A stretch of 64,000 nt of DNA, from NCBI GenBank assembly GCA_965242605.1, contig CBDESS010000002.1, positions 716,478 through 780,477 of the forward strand, written 5' to 3'. Both the position numbers and the translations under genes were made by a program. This document shows, one piece after another, positions 26,565 through 35,646 of the stretch. This stretch comes from JAAXHF01 sp965242605. GTDB taxonomy: Bacteria > Desulfobacterota > Binatia > Bin18. Position 1 is the stretch's first letter; each line of letters starts with the position of its first letter. The notes under the pieces are model-generated. The model saw only the letters and a list, made by a program, of their open reading frames with translations, was not told the DNA's origin and made no database searches.

Positions 26565-27905
26565 ATGAGGTTGTGCATTATTGGGACAGGGTATGTAGGG
26601 CTGGTGGCGGGAGTCTGTTTTGCCGAGAGCGGCAATGAGGTGGTGTGTGTGGATATCGACCGGCACAAGATCGCCGAGCTCAATGCCGGCCGGGTGCCGA
26701 TCTATGAGCCCGGCTTGGCCGAGCTGATGCAGCGCAACACGGCCGATGGACGGCTGCGGTTTTCCACCGATCTGACCGAGGCGGTCAAGGACAGCTTGGT
26801 GTGCTTTATTGCCGTTGGCACGCCGCCCGACGGTGATGGCTCAGCCGATGTACACATGGTGGTTGAGGTCGCTCGGGGCATTGCCAGCGCCATGCCCGGC
26901 TACCGGATTGTCGTTCTCAAGAGCACGGTCCCGGTCGGGACGGCCGATGCAGTCCGCCGGACGATGGCGGCCCTCACCGAGCACCCGTTTGACGCTATCT
27001 CGAACCCCGAGTTTCTCAAAGAAGGGGCCGCGATTGAAGACTTCATGAGGCCCGACCGTGTTGTCCTCGGCGGCGCTGACGAGCGTGCCCTGTCTGTCTT
27101 ACGGGAGTTGTACGCGCCGTTTGTCCGCACCGACAATCCGATTGTAGTGATGGACAACCGCAGCGCCGAGATGACCAAGTATGCGGCCAACGCGTTTCTG
27201 GCCACCCGTATTTCGTTTATCAACGAGATTGCCCGGCTGTGTGAAAACATTGGGGCCGATGCGGCCGACGTGCGGCGCGGTATCGGGTCGGATCGGCGGA
27301 TTGGCCAGGCCTTCCTGTTTCCCGGCGTTGGCTATGGCGGCTCGTGCTTTCCCAAGGATGTGCAGGCGGTCATACGAACGGCCGAGAGCCATGACATGGA
27401 CTTCTCACTGCTGCGCGCCGTTGAGGCAGTCAACGCCCGGCAGAAGCGACTCCTGGTCGAGAAGGTCAAGCAGACCTTTGGCACCGACCTCAGCGGGCGA
27501 AAGCTGGCTATCTGGGGGTTGGCCTTCAAGCCGCGCACCGATGATATGCGCGAAGCCCCGTCGGTGGTGATCGTTGAGGCCCTATTGGCCGCCGGGGCCA
27601 GCCTCGCGGTCCACGACCCGGAAGCGCTTGACCGGGCCCGCCAGCTCTTTGGCACGCGCGTGTCCTACCACCTGGGCAATTACGAGGCCCTGGACGGGGC
27701 AGATGCCCTGCTGATTGTGACTGAGTGGAACGAGTTTCGGCGGCCGGACTTTGCCCGTATGCGTTCGGTGATGAAGACGCCGGTCATTTTTGACGGCCGC
27801 AATCTGTATGATCTGAGGCTGATGGACCAGGAGGGCTTTCGCTACTATTCGGTTGGACGTCGGGCGGTTGGTCCTCTCTCCTCAGGCACGGTGTCCGTGG
27901 CCTGA
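26565..27905 (+). CDS. ugd: UDP-glucose 6-dehydrogenase
   Basis: A 446-residue NAD enzyme making UDP-glucuronate. Motifs are IIGTGYVGLVAGVCFAESG, STVPVGTAD, NPEFLKEGAAIEDF, the catalytic Cys in GVGYGGSCFPKDVQA, and LAFKPRTDDMREAPS. It starts 6 bp after the glycosyltransferase and its product feeds the next gene. Confidence 0.96.
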   Translation: MRLCIIGTGYVGLVAGVCFAESGNEVVCVDIDRHKIAELNAGRVPIYEPGLAELMQRNTADGRLRFSTDLTEAVKDSLVCFIAVGTPPDGDGSADVHMVVEVARGIASAMPGYRIVVLKSTVPVGTADAVRRTMAALTEHPFDAISNPEFLKEGAAIEDFMRPDRVVLGGADERALSVLRELYAPFVRTDNPIVVMDNRSAEMTKYAANAFLATRISFINEIARLCENIGADAADVRRGIGSDRRIGQAFLFPGVGYGGSCFPKDVQAVIRTAESHDMDFSLLRAVEAVNARQKRLLVEKVKQTFGTDLSGRKLAIWGLAFKPRTDDMREAPSVVIVEALLAAGASLAVHDPEALDRARQLFGTRVSYHLGNYEALDGADALLIVTEWNEFRRPDFARMRSVMKTPVIFDGRNLYDLRLMDQEGFRYYSVGRRAVGPLSSGTVSVA

Positions 27906-27912
27906 GGCAGCC

Positions 27913-28854
27913 ATGGCACGCATTCTGGTAACGGGTGGGGCGGGCTTTATCGGCTCGCATCTGTGCGAGCGCTTCCTGGCCGAGGGGCACGAGGTCATCT
28001 GCGTCGATAACCTGGTGACCGGCAATGCCGATAATATCGCCCATCTGTTTGCAGATGCCCGCTTTTCCTTCATCCCCCAGGATGTGACGACCTTCGTGCA
28101 CGTCAAGGGCCGGCTGGACGCGATTCTGCACTTTGCCTCCCCGGCGAGTCCGGTTGATTACCTCGAACTGCCGATTCAAACCCTCAAAGTCGGCTCACTC
28201 GGCACGCATAAGGCGCTGGGCTTGGCCAAAGAAAAAGGTGCCCGCCTGCTGCTGGCCTCAACCTCGGAGGTCTACGGCGACCCGATCGTCCATCCTCAAA
28301 AAGAGGACTACTGGGGTAACGTCAATCCCATCGGTCCGCGCGGGGTGTACGACGAGGCCAAGCGTTTTGCCGAAGCGCTGGTCATGGCCTACCACCGCGG
28401 CCACGGCCTTGAGACGCGCATCGGGCGCGTCTTTAACACCTATGGGCCGCGCATGCGGCTCAGGGATGGCCGGGTGGTGCCCAATTTCATCTCGCAAGCC
28501 CTGCGGGGCGAGGACCTGACCGTGTATGGCGCTGGCAGCCAGACCCGCAGCTTTTGTTTTGTGACCGATCTGGTTGAAGGGCTGCACCGGCTATTGTGGT
28601 CGGATTACAACGGCCCGGTCAACCTTGGTAATCCCTACGAGATGTCGGTGCTGGACTTTGCCAGGCTGATTATCGGCCTGACCGGCAGCCGGAGTCAGAT
28701 CACCTTCCGGCCGCTGCCGGTTGACGACCCCCAGGTCCGCCAGCCGGATATCAGCTTGGCGCGGCGCGTGCTGGGGTGGCAGCCGCAGGTGTCGCTTGAA
28801 GACGGGCTAGGGCAGACCATCGCCTATTTTCGGGATACGCTCAAACACGGATAG
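27913..28854 (+). CDS. UDP-glucuronate decarboxylase (UDP-xylose synthase)
   Basis: A 313-residue short-chain epimerase-type enzyme: RILVTGGAGFIGSHLCERF, LHFASPASPVDYL, ASTSEVYGDP, and catalytic YDEAK in GVYDEAKRFAE. ASPASP and the PRGVYDEAKR context are typical of UXS, which makes UDP-xylose from UDP-glucuronate. Position just after ugd supports this. ATG at 27913 is chosen because it starts the Rossmann fold. Confidence 0.9.
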   Translation: MARILVTGGAGFIGSHLCERFLAEGHEVICVDNLVTGNADNIAHLFADARFSFIPQDVTTFVHVKGRLDAILHFASPASPVDYLELPIQTLKVGSLGTHKALGLAKEKGARLLLASTSEVYGDPIVHPQKEDYWGNVNPIGPRGVYDEAKRFAEALVMAYHRGHGLETRIGRVFNTYGPRMRLRDGRVVPNFISQALRGEDLTVYGAGSQTRSFCFVTDLVEGLHRLLWSDYNGPVNLGNPYEMSVLDFARLIIGLTGSRSQITFRPLPVDDPQVRQPDISLARRVLGWQPQVSLEDGLGQTIAYFRDTLKHG

Positions 28855-28878
28855 ACGGGCCGGGCAGGAGGGTCAGGT

Positions 28879-29805
28879 ATGCGGGTACTGGTCAGCGGGG
28901 GAACGGGCTTTATTGGCTCCCATGTTGTGGACGCCTATATTGCGGCCGGCCATGAGGTCCTTGTGGTCGATGATCTCTCGACTGGCAAGCGGGCCAATCT
29001 GCACCCGAGGGCGCGTTTTGTCCAGGCCGCCATTCAAGACCCGGAGGTACGGCGGCTGATTGTTGAAGAAAACATTGAGGTCGTCAACCACCACGCCGCC
29101 CAGATGGATGTCCGCCGTTCGGTGGCCGATCCGCTGTTTGACGCTCGGGTGAACATCCTCGGCCTGCTGAACATCCTGGAGGGGGCCCGCGAGGCACGGG
29201 TGGGCAAGGTCATCTTTGCCTCTTCGGGCGGGACGGTGTATGGTGAGCAGCAGGTCTTTCCGGCCGATGAGACGCATCCCACCCGCCCAATCAGCCCGTA
29301 TGGCGTGAGCAAGCTGAGCGGCGAGCACTACTTGTCTTTCTATCAGGCCGAATACGGAATGCCGTATATTGCCCTGCGCTACGCCAATATCTACGGCCCG
29401 CGCCAGGATCCCCACGGCGAAGCCGGGGTGGTGGCGATTTTCAGCCTGCGCCTGCTGGCCGGCCAGCAAGCGGTGATTCATGGCGACGGCGAGCAGACGC
29501 GCGACTATGTGTTTGTCCACGATGTCGCCCGGGTCAACGTAGCGGCCCTCCAGGCCGACTATACGGGCGCGCTGAATATCAGCACTGGACGAGAGACCAG
29601 CGTCAACACCCTGTTCCGGCAGTTGCGTCGCCTGACCGGGGCGGACGCTGCGGAACACCACGGGCCGGCCCAAGCCGGAGAACAGCGCCGGAGCGTCCTG
29701 GCCGGGGGCCGGGCCGAGCGGATATTGGGCTGGCGTCCACAGGTGACACTCGCCGACGGCCTAGAGCGGACAGTGGCCTTCTTTCGGGACCGGCGGGATG
29801 GATAG
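28879..29805 (+). CDS. NAD-dependent sugar-nucleotide epimerase (GalE-like)
   Basis: A 308-residue extended SDR: RVLVSGGTGFIGSHVVDAY, NHHAAQMDVRRSV, ASSGGTVYGE, and catalytic YGVSK. The context AAQMDVRRSVADP resembles UDP-glucose or UDP-xylose 4-epimerases of the GalE/WbpP type. With UDP-xylose made upstream, formation of UDP-arabinose is a reasonable guess, not shown. The stop is 3 bp before lepA. Confidence 0.82.
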   Translation: MRVLVSGGTGFIGSHVVDAYIAAGHEVLVVDDLSTGKRANLHPRARFVQAAIQDPEVRRLIVEENIEVVNHHAAQMDVRRSVADPLFDARVNILGLLNILEGAREARVGKVIFASSGGTVYGEQQVFPADETHPTRPISPYGVSKLSGEHYLSFYQAEYGMPYIALRYANIYGPRQDPHGEAGVVAIFSLRLLAGQQAVIHGDGEQTRDYVFVHDVARVNVAALQADYTGALNISTGRETSVNTLFRQLRRLTGADAAEHHGPAQAGEQRRSVLAGGRAERILGWRPQVTLADGLERTVAFFRDRRDG

Positions 29806-29808
29806 CGC

Positions 29809-31620
29809 ATGGACAGCAGCCTGATCCGCAACTTCAGCATTATCGCCCATATCGATCATGGCAAATCGACCCTGGCCGACAAACTGCTGTCGTATTCGGG
29901 CTCGGTCAGCGAGCGCGAAGAGGCGGCCCAGTTTTTGGATACGATGGACCTGGAGCAGGAGCGGGGCATTACGATCAAGGCCCGCACGGTGCGCCTCCGC
30001 TACCAGGCCGAGGACGGTCAGGCCTATTCTCTGAACCTGATTGACACCCCCGGCCATGTAGACTTTTCCTACGAGGTGTCGCGCAGCCTGTCGGCGTGTG
30101 AGGGTGCCGTTCTGGTGGTGGACGCCGCCCAGGGCGTAGAAGCCCAAACCCTGGCCAACACCTATCTGGCCTTGGACCACTCGCTGGAGATTCTGCCGGT
30201 CATCAACAAAATAGACCTGCCCAGCGCCGACCCCGACCGGGTACGGGCCGAACTCGAGGATGTCATCGGTCTGGACGGCAGCGAAGCCGTCCTGACCAGC
30301 GCGAAACACGGGCGGGGGATTGTGGAGGTGCTGGAAGGGATTGTGCGGACCGTCCCCGCACCTCGGGGCGACCCCCGCCGGCCGCTCAGCGCCCTGCTGT
30401 TTGATAGCTGGTTTGACCCCTACCAGGGCGCGGTGGCGCAGGTCCGCGTTTTTGACGGGGTGCTGCGAGCCGGGATGCGCATCCAGTTTGTGTCAACCGG
30501 CAAGGTCTACGAGGTGGGTCAACTCGGCGTTTTCGCCCCCCGACCACTGGTCGTGTCCGAGCTGGGGCCAGGCGAGGTCGGTTTTGTGATGGCCAACATC
30601 AAGACCGTGACCGAGGCCCGGGTCGGAGATACGATTACCGCGGCTGAGCGGCCCACCCCGCGGCCGCTGCCCGGCTTCAAAGAGGTCAAGCCGATGGTGT
30701 TCAGCGGCCTCTACCCGGTCGAATCCCACCAGTACGGCGCGCTCCGCGACGCCATGGAGAAACTCCGGCTGAACGATTCCTCGCTGAGCTATGAAAAAGA
30801 GAGTTCTCTGGCGCTCGGTTTTGGCTTCCGGTGCGGTTTTCTGGGCCTGCTACACATGGAAGTGGTCCAGGAGCGCATAGAGCGGGAGTTTGGCTTGGCT
30901 CTCATTACCACCACGCCGACCGTCGAGTATCGGGTACGCAAACAGAGCGGCGAGGCGCTGCTGGTCGATAATCCGGCCCTGCTGCCGCCGGTTGAGGAGA
31001 TTGAGGCGATTGAAGAGCCGTTTATTCTAGCCACCATCCATGTCCCGAGCGATCATCTGGGCAATGTCCTCCACCTGTGCCAGGAACGCCGCGGCGTCCA
31101 GCGCGAGCTGCAATATCCGGGCCTCGGGCGCGCCCTGGTGTTGTACGAACTGCCGCTCAACGAGGTCGTGGTGGACTTTCACGACCGCCTCAAGTCGGTC
31201 ACCCGTGGCTATGCGTCGCTCGACTATGAGCTGCTTGACCTGCGGCCGGCCGACCTCGTCAAGCTCGACGTGCGCATCAATACCGACATTGTCGATGCCC
31301 TGTCGCTGATTGTCCACCGCGACCGAGCCTATAGCCGGGGCCGCGAGCTGGTCCAGAAAATGCGTGAGCTGATTCCGCGGCAGATGTTCGAGGTGGCAGT
31401 GCAGGCGGCTGTTGGTAACAAGGTGATTGCGCGTGAAAGCGTCAAAGCGCTGCGCAAAAATGTCACCGCCAAGTGCTACGGAGGGGATATTACGCGCAAG
31501 CGAAAACTGCTAGAAAAACAAAAAGAGGGGAAACGGCGCATGAAGCAGGTCGGACGGGTTGAGATTCCACAGGACGCTTTTCTGGTTCTGCTGCGGGTTG
31601 GGGAAAAAGGCGAACGATGA
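29809..31620 (+). CDS. lepA: Elongation factor 4 (LepA) GTPase
   Basis: A 603-residue translational GTPase: G1 AHIDHGKSTLADKLL, G3 DTPGHVDFSYE, G4 NKIDLPSADP, and the LepA-specific C-terminus with AKCYGGDITRKRKLLEKQK. It promotes efficient initiation and ribosome function under stress. lepB follows, a classical lepA-lepB pair. Confidence 0.97.
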   Translation: MDSSLIRNFSIIAHIDHGKSTLADKLLSYSGSVSEREEAAQFLDTMDLEQERGITIKARTVRLRYQAEDGQAYSLNLIDTPGHVDFSYEVSRSLSACEGAVLVVDAAQGVEAQTLANTYLALDHSLEILPVINKIDLPSADPDRVRAELEDVIGLDGSEAVLTSAKHGRGIVEVLEGIVRTVPAPRGDPRRPLSALLFDSWFDPYQGAVAQVRVFDGVLRAGMRIQFVSTGKVYEVGQLGVFAPRPLVVSELGPGEVGFVMANIKTVTEARVGDTITAAERPTPRPLPGFKEVKPMVFSGLYPVESHQYGALRDAMEKLRLNDSSLSYEKESSLALGFGFRCGFLGLLHMEVVQERIEREFGLALITTTPTVEYRVRKQSGEALLVDNPALLPPVEEIEAIEEPFILATIHVPSDHLGNVLHLCQERRGVQRELQYPGLGRALVLYELPLNEVVVDFHDRLKSVTRGYASLDYELLDLRPADLVKLDVRINTDIVDALSLIVHRDRAYSRGRELVQKMRELIPRQMFEVAVQAAVGNKVIARESVKALRKNVTAKCYGGDITRKRKLLEKQKEGKRRMKQVGRVEIPQDAFLVLLRVGEKGER

Positions 31621-31692
31621 TGACCGCCTCATCAAGAAGAGAATCGCGTTCGCCTTGTGCCGACCGCCCGTGCCGTGGGCAGCAGGCGGGTC

Positions 31693-32385
31693 ATGGGTAG
31701 GAACAAAGCGTCCCTCCACGCTTCCCTCGGGCTGGCCACCCCGACCGCCGCAGACAAGGGGGTGTCGGCGTCGGCCAAGGTTCGGCAAAAATCCGTTATT
31801 CGGGAATACACCGAAGCCCTGTTGGTCGCCCTACTGCTCGCCCTGTTCATCCGCAGCTTCATCGTCCAGGCCTTCAAGATTCCCTCCGGCTCCATGCTGA
31901 CGACCCTCCAGATCGGCGACCACATCCTGGTCAACAAGTTTTTGTACGGGCTGCGCCTGCCATATCCAATTGACCTGCCCATTGTCCAATGGAACCAGCC
32001 CCGGCGGGGGGATGTGGTTGTCTTTGTCTACCCCAAAGACCCCAGCAAAGACTTCATCAAGCGGGTAGTGGCGGTTGGCGGCGATACGGTCGAGATCCGC
32101 CACAAAAAACTCTTTCTCAACGGCCAGCCGGCCGACGATCCCTACGCCACATTTGCCGAGGCCGGCCAGGAGCGGCCAGGACCGCGCGATAATGTCGGGC
32201 CGATTCGGGTCCCGCCCGAGCAGATGTTTGTGATGGGCGATAACCGCGACCACAGCCACGACAGCCGGTTTTGGGGTTTTGTTGATGTGCAGGATGTCAA
32301 AGGCAAAGCCTTTCTGATCTACTGGTCCTGGGACGGGGCTGACCGCTGGGTGCGTTGGGAACGCCTGGGGTCGCTGATCCACTAG
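31693..32385 (+). CDS. lepB: Signal peptidase I
   Basis: About 230 residues with one N-terminal membrane helix (TEALLVALLLALFIRSFIV), catalytic Ser in IPSGSMLTTL, catalytic Lys in FIKRVVAVGGD, and box E GDNRDHSHDSRFWG. It removes signal peptides in the periplasm. ATG at 31693 is preferred; GTG at 31657 would add 12 residues. Confidence 0.95.
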   Translation: MGRNKASLHASLGLATPTAADKGVSASAKVRQKSVIREYTEALLVALLLALFIRSFIVQAFKIPSGSMLTTLQIGDHILVNKFLYGLRLPYPIDLPIVQWNQPRRGDVVVFVYPKDPSKDFIKRVVAVGGDTVEIRHKKLFLNGQPADDPYATFAEAGQERPGPRDNVGPIRVPPEQMFVMGDNRDHSHDSRFWGFVDVQDVKGKAFLIYWSWDGADRWVRWERLGSLIH

Positions 32386-32398
32386 AGGGGGGAAGGCC

Positions 32399-34084
32399 AT
32401 GAGTCGGCTGGATACCATGCTGCTGGCGACCGGCAAGCTGTCGGCCGACGATCTGCGCCGGGTCCGACAGGTCCAGCAGGAACGCGGCGAGCCGCTGGAG
32501 CGCCTGCTGCTTGAACTCGGCTTTATGGCCGAGGACGACTTGCTGCCCGTCCTGGCCGACTACTACCACGCGCCGCTGATCGGGGTGCGTGACTTTCCGC
32601 AAGCCCCCCCCGAGCTCGGCTCCATCAACCCCGCCTACTTTCGTCAGGCGCGCATCTGTCCGCTGCGCGTTCAGGACGGCCAGCTCATCGCCGCTATGGC
32701 CGACCCTGGCGATGTAGACGCAGTCGAAGCCTTGGAGAAGGCGACCGGCTTGCGGCTGGTCCGTCGTTTGGCGCGTGAGCGCGAGCTGTTGGACGCCCTC
32801 ACCGCCTACTACGCCGAGGGGGGCGAGACGGCCACAGGAGCTGAGGCTGGGGAGGGCGGCTCTATCGAAGAGGACCAGGACGATGTTGAGCATCTGCGTG
32901 ACTTGGCCAGTGAGGCACCGGTCATCCGCTTGGTCAATGTCATGATCTCCCGGGCGATGGAGCAGCGGGCCTCGGACATTCACATTGAGCCGTTTGAGAA
33001 GGAACTCCGCATCCGCTACCGCATCGACGGTATTTTGCACGATATTGAGGCTCCTCCGCGCCGACTTCAGGCCGCCCTCATCTCGCGCATCAAGCTGATG
33101 GCCAAGCTGAACATTGCCGAACGCCGCCTGCCCCAGGACGGGCGGATCAAGCTGCGGATGCTCGGCCGTGAGGTAGACCTGCGGGTCTCAACCCTGCCGA
33201 CGCTGTACGGAGAGAGCGTTGTCCTGCGTATTCTGGACCGCTCCAGCATTACGCTGAGCCTCGAATCCCTGGGGTTCCCGGCAGATACCCTGGAGCTGTT
33301 CGAGACCATGATTACCAAGCCCTACGGTATGATCCTGGTGACAGGGCCGACCGGCAGCGGCAAGACGACCACCCTGTACGGTGCCTTGGACAAGATCAAC
33401 TCGCCCGACAAAAAAATCATCACTATCGAAGACCCGGTCGAGTATCAGCTCAGCGGCGTCAACCAAGTCCACGTCAAACCCAAAATCGGCCTCAGCTTTG
33501 CCTCTGGCCTGCGCTCCATTGTGCGCCAAGACCCGGATGTCATCATGATCGGCGAGATTCGGGACTACGAAACCGCCGAGATTGCGATTCAGTCCGCCCT
33601 GACCGGTCACTTGGTGTTCTCGACCCTGCACACCAACGATGCCGCGGGTGCCGTCTCCCGACTCCTGGAGATGGGAGTCGAAGACTATCTGTTGGCCTCC
33701 TCGCTGCTGGGGGTGATGGCCCAGCGCCTCGTCCGCTCATTGTGTCGGCAGTGCTGCCGTCCCGGTCACAGCGGAGGAGAGCTTGGCGGACAGGAACTCG
33801 GTCTGAGCGGCAACGGCGCGATGCCGGCCTCAGCCCTGGTCTACGACGCGGTCGGCTGTGAGGCCTGCGCCAACACCGGCTATCGTGGTCGCCTGGGCAT
33901 CTTCGAGCTGATGACGCTTGATGAAGACCTCCGTCAGCTCATCCTCAAACGCGCCTCAGCCGACATGATTAAGAGACGCGCCATCGCCACCCAGCATATG
34001 CGCGTCCTGCGGGATGACGGCTGGCGCACAGTCGCCGAGGGTCTGACCACCGTCGCCGAAGTCCTGCGCGTGACGCAGGAGTAA
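32399..34084 (+). CDS. PilB/GspE-type secretion ATPase
   Basis: A 561-residue type II secretion/type IV pilus extension ATPase. It has an N-terminal GspE-N domain (about 1-150), Walker A TGPTGSGKTTTLYGAL, Asp box IEDPVEYQL, Walker B PDVIMIGEIRDYETAEIA, His box LTGHLVFSTLHTNDA, and a tetracysteine zinc region (CRQCC and CEACANTGYRG). No other pilus or secretion genes are near, so T2SS versus T4P cannot be told. It lies 13 bp after lepB. Confidence 0.93.
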   Translation: MSRLDTMLLATGKLSADDLRRVRQVQQERGEPLERLLLELGFMAEDDLLPVLADYYHAPLIGVRDFPQAPPELGSINPAYFRQARICPLRVQDGQLIAAMADPGDVDAVEALEKATGLRLVRRLARERELLDALTAYYAEGGETATGAEAGEGGSIEEDQDDVEHLRDLASEAPVIRLVNVMISRAMEQRASDIHIEPFEKELRIRYRIDGILHDIEAPPRRLQAALISRIKLMAKLNIAERRLPQDGRIKLRMLGREVDLRVSTLPTLYGESVVLRILDRSSITLSLESLGFPADTLELFETMITKPYGMILVTGPTGSGKTTTLYGALDKINSPDKKIITIEDPVEYQLSGVNQVHVKPKIGLSFASGLRSIVRQDPDVIMIGEIRDYETAEIAIQSALTGHLVFSTLHTNDAAGAVSRLLEMGVEDYLLASSLLGVMAQRLVRSLCRQCCRPGHSGGELGGQELGLSGNGAMPASALVYDAVGCEACANTGYRGRLGIFELMTLDEDLRQLILKRASADMIKRRAIATQHMRVLRDDGWRTVAEGLTTVAEVLRVTQE

Positions 34085-34165
34085 GAACGGAACGCCGGTG
34101 ATAAATGCATGGCGAGATGGGAATCATTGCGTGATAGGGCATGAGATTGAGCAGAGACGAAGCGC

Positions 34166-35626
34166 GTGAACCGAGCCTTTATCTACCGCCTGCACCCCAC
34201 GCCCGAACAAGAAGCCATCCTCTGGCAGTGGATCGGCGCGGGCCGCTGGGTGTACAACCGCTGCCTGGAACTGAACAAGCAGCAGTACGAAAAGGACGGC
34301 ACATTCATCTGGCCAAGGACAAAAAACACTGGGCTGTCTTACCTGCTTCGGCAATGGAAGGAGGAATTTCCCTTCCTGGCCGACCCGCCTGCCCAAGCCC
34401 TCCACGAGCGCATTGGCGACTTTGGCAAGGCGTTGGCCAGAGTCAAACCAGGCAGAAAGGGATCCGGGTTCCCGAAGTTTCGGTCCAGGCACATTGAGCA
34501 CCACCAAACCCTGCGCTTCCCGCATAACTGGACCGAAAAGAACCCAAAGGGCAACATCACCCCAACCGCACGCGGCGTCTGGCTGCCCAAAATGCCGGGC
34601 CGCATCCGCTGGACCAAGCACCGCCCGCTCACAGGCCGGCTGAAATCGGTCACGGTCAAAAGAGAGAACAACCCCTGGTTTGCCGTCTGCCTGTGTGAAC
34701 TGGAGGATGTTCCGCCCAGACCGCCGACCTCTGAGGCAGAGGTGCTGGGGATTGACCCTGGCCTCAAAACCTTCGCGGTGTGTAGTGACGGGACAGCAAT
34801 TCCAACGCCGCGGTACTACCGCTCACAGGAGAAGCGGCTCAAACGTCTCCAACAGCAACTCAGCAAAAAACAAGGAGGGAAGGAAAAGGGCAGCAACAAC
34901 AGAGCAAAAGCCAAACGTCGCTTGAACACACTCCATTACCAGGTCAAATGCAGGCGGAAAGACGACGCCCACAAACAGAGCACGGCGATAGCCAAGCGTG
35001 CGCGGTTCGTCGGTGTGGAGAATCTGAACGTCGCGGGTATGGCACGCAACAGGCATCTCGCCAAGAGCGTACACGATCAGGGAATGAGTATGTTCTTGTC
35101 GCTTCTGCCCTACAAGGTGGAGGCGCGGGGCGGCGAAGTCATCCGGGCCGATCGTTTTTATGCGTCCTCCAAAACCTGCTCGCAGTGTGGACAGAAGAAG
35201 GAAGGCTTGACCTTGAGCGACCGGGTGTATCGGTGTGATGCGTGTGGCCTGGAAATGGACAGGGATCACAATGCGGCTATCAATCTGCGGATGGTGGCCG
35301 TCAACACATTCCGTAGCCGTGGGCACTGGCGAACGGCTCCACCCAGGAGTGGAGAAAACGCCTGTGGAGAGACCGCTGACGGGGGTAGCTCTCACGAGTC
35401 GCCTAGTCATGTGTCGCTGAAGCAGGAAATTGCTTGCTCATCGGAGCGAGCAGGCCCCCAAGACCGGACTGCACGCGAACCCGAGCTACCGGCAAACCCC
35501 TGGGAGGATCGCACTAGGCGCAACCGCCTGATAATGCGGGTAAAACCGGAGGTTCGAAGTGAACAGACCCAGCGACCTGACTCCACAGCACCACGGTTCG
35601 CGCAACTTGGCTTGTTTGGGGCGTGA
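34166..35626 (+). CDS. TnpB-like RuvC nuclease linked to a CRISPR array (candidate small Cas12)
   Basis: A 486-residue TnpB/OrfB-family protein. Residues 1-185 form the N-terminal region with the helix-turn-helix-like FIYRLHPTPEQEAIL. The RuvC nuclease is complete: Asp197 in GIDPGLKTF, Glu285 in VGVENLNVAG, Asp367 in DRDHNAAINL. A zinc ribbon has Cys338, Cys341, Cys357 and Cys360. The core ends near residue 385; the last 100 residues are polar, look unlike a fold, and overlap a predicted structured RNA. The start is GTG, the first possible start after an in-frame stop at 34148. The stop is only 21 bp before a CRISPR array. No Y1 transposase tnpA, cas1 or cas2 is present. TnpBs are RNA-guided nucleases from which type V Cas12 arose; this one may use crRNA plus an embedded tracrRNA. 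An ordinary IS605 TnpB beside an unrelated array is the main alternative. Confidence 0.93.
   Translation: MNRAFIYRLHPTPEQEAILWQWIGAGRWVYNRCLELNKQQYEKDGTFIWPRTKNTGLSYLLRQWKEEFPFLADPPAQALHERIGDFGKALARVKPGRKGSGFPKFRSRHIEHHQTLRFPHNWTEKNPKGNITPTARGVWLPKMPGRIRWTKHRPLTGRLKSVTVKRENNPWFAVCLCELEDVPPRPPTSEAEVLGIDPGLKTFAVCSDGTAIPTPRYYRSQEKRLKRLQQQLSKKQGGKEKGSNNRAKAKRRLNTLHYQVKCRRKDDAHKQSTAIAKRARFVGVENLNVAGMARNRHLAKSVHDQGMSMFLSLLPYKVEARGGEVIRADRFYASSKTCSQCGQKKEGLTLSDRVYRCDACGLEMDRDHNAAINLRMVAVNTFRSRGHWRTAPPRSGENACGETADGGSSHESPSHVSLKQEIACSSERAGPQDRTAREPELPANPWEDRTRRNRLIMRVKPEVRSEQTQRPDSTAPRFAQLGLFGA
35420..35480 (+). ncRNA. Predicted tracrRNA core: two hairpins plus CRISPR anti-repeat
   Basis: GGCCCCCAAGACCGGACTG at 35453-35471 is complementary to bases 11-29 of the CRISPR repeat at 17 of 19 positions, both read on the plus strand. 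The next bases, GCACGCGAAC, can add GC and AAC pairing with the repeat 5' end GTTGC. Directly upstream are two abutting hairpins: AAGCA-ggaaat-TGCTT (35420-35435) and GCTC-atcg-GAGC (35436-35447). Another small hairpin AGGCG-caac-CGCCT lies at 35516-35529. All overlap the C-terminal tail of the nuclease ORF, as omega RNAs overlap tnpB. True ends are unknown. Confidence 0.7.
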
Positions 35627-35628
35627 GC
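35595..35628 (+). other. Degenerate repeat-like segment before the first repeat
   Basis: GGTTCGCGCAACTTGG followed by CTTGTTTGGGGCGTGAG shares GTT-GCAAC (with a 3-nt insertion), TGTT and GGGG-CG-TG in the same order as the CRISPR repeat. It ends 18 bp before repeat 1, a distance close to a TnpB guide length. It could be a relic of an omega RNA 3' end or a chance match. Confidence 0.3.
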
Positions 35629-35646
35629 GCGTGCCCTTAGAGGGGG

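Noticed and set aside
34085..34165. Left end of an IS200/IS605 element upstream of the TnpB-like gene
   Set aside because: No clear subterminal hairpin or target motif could be seen, so no element boundary is claimed.
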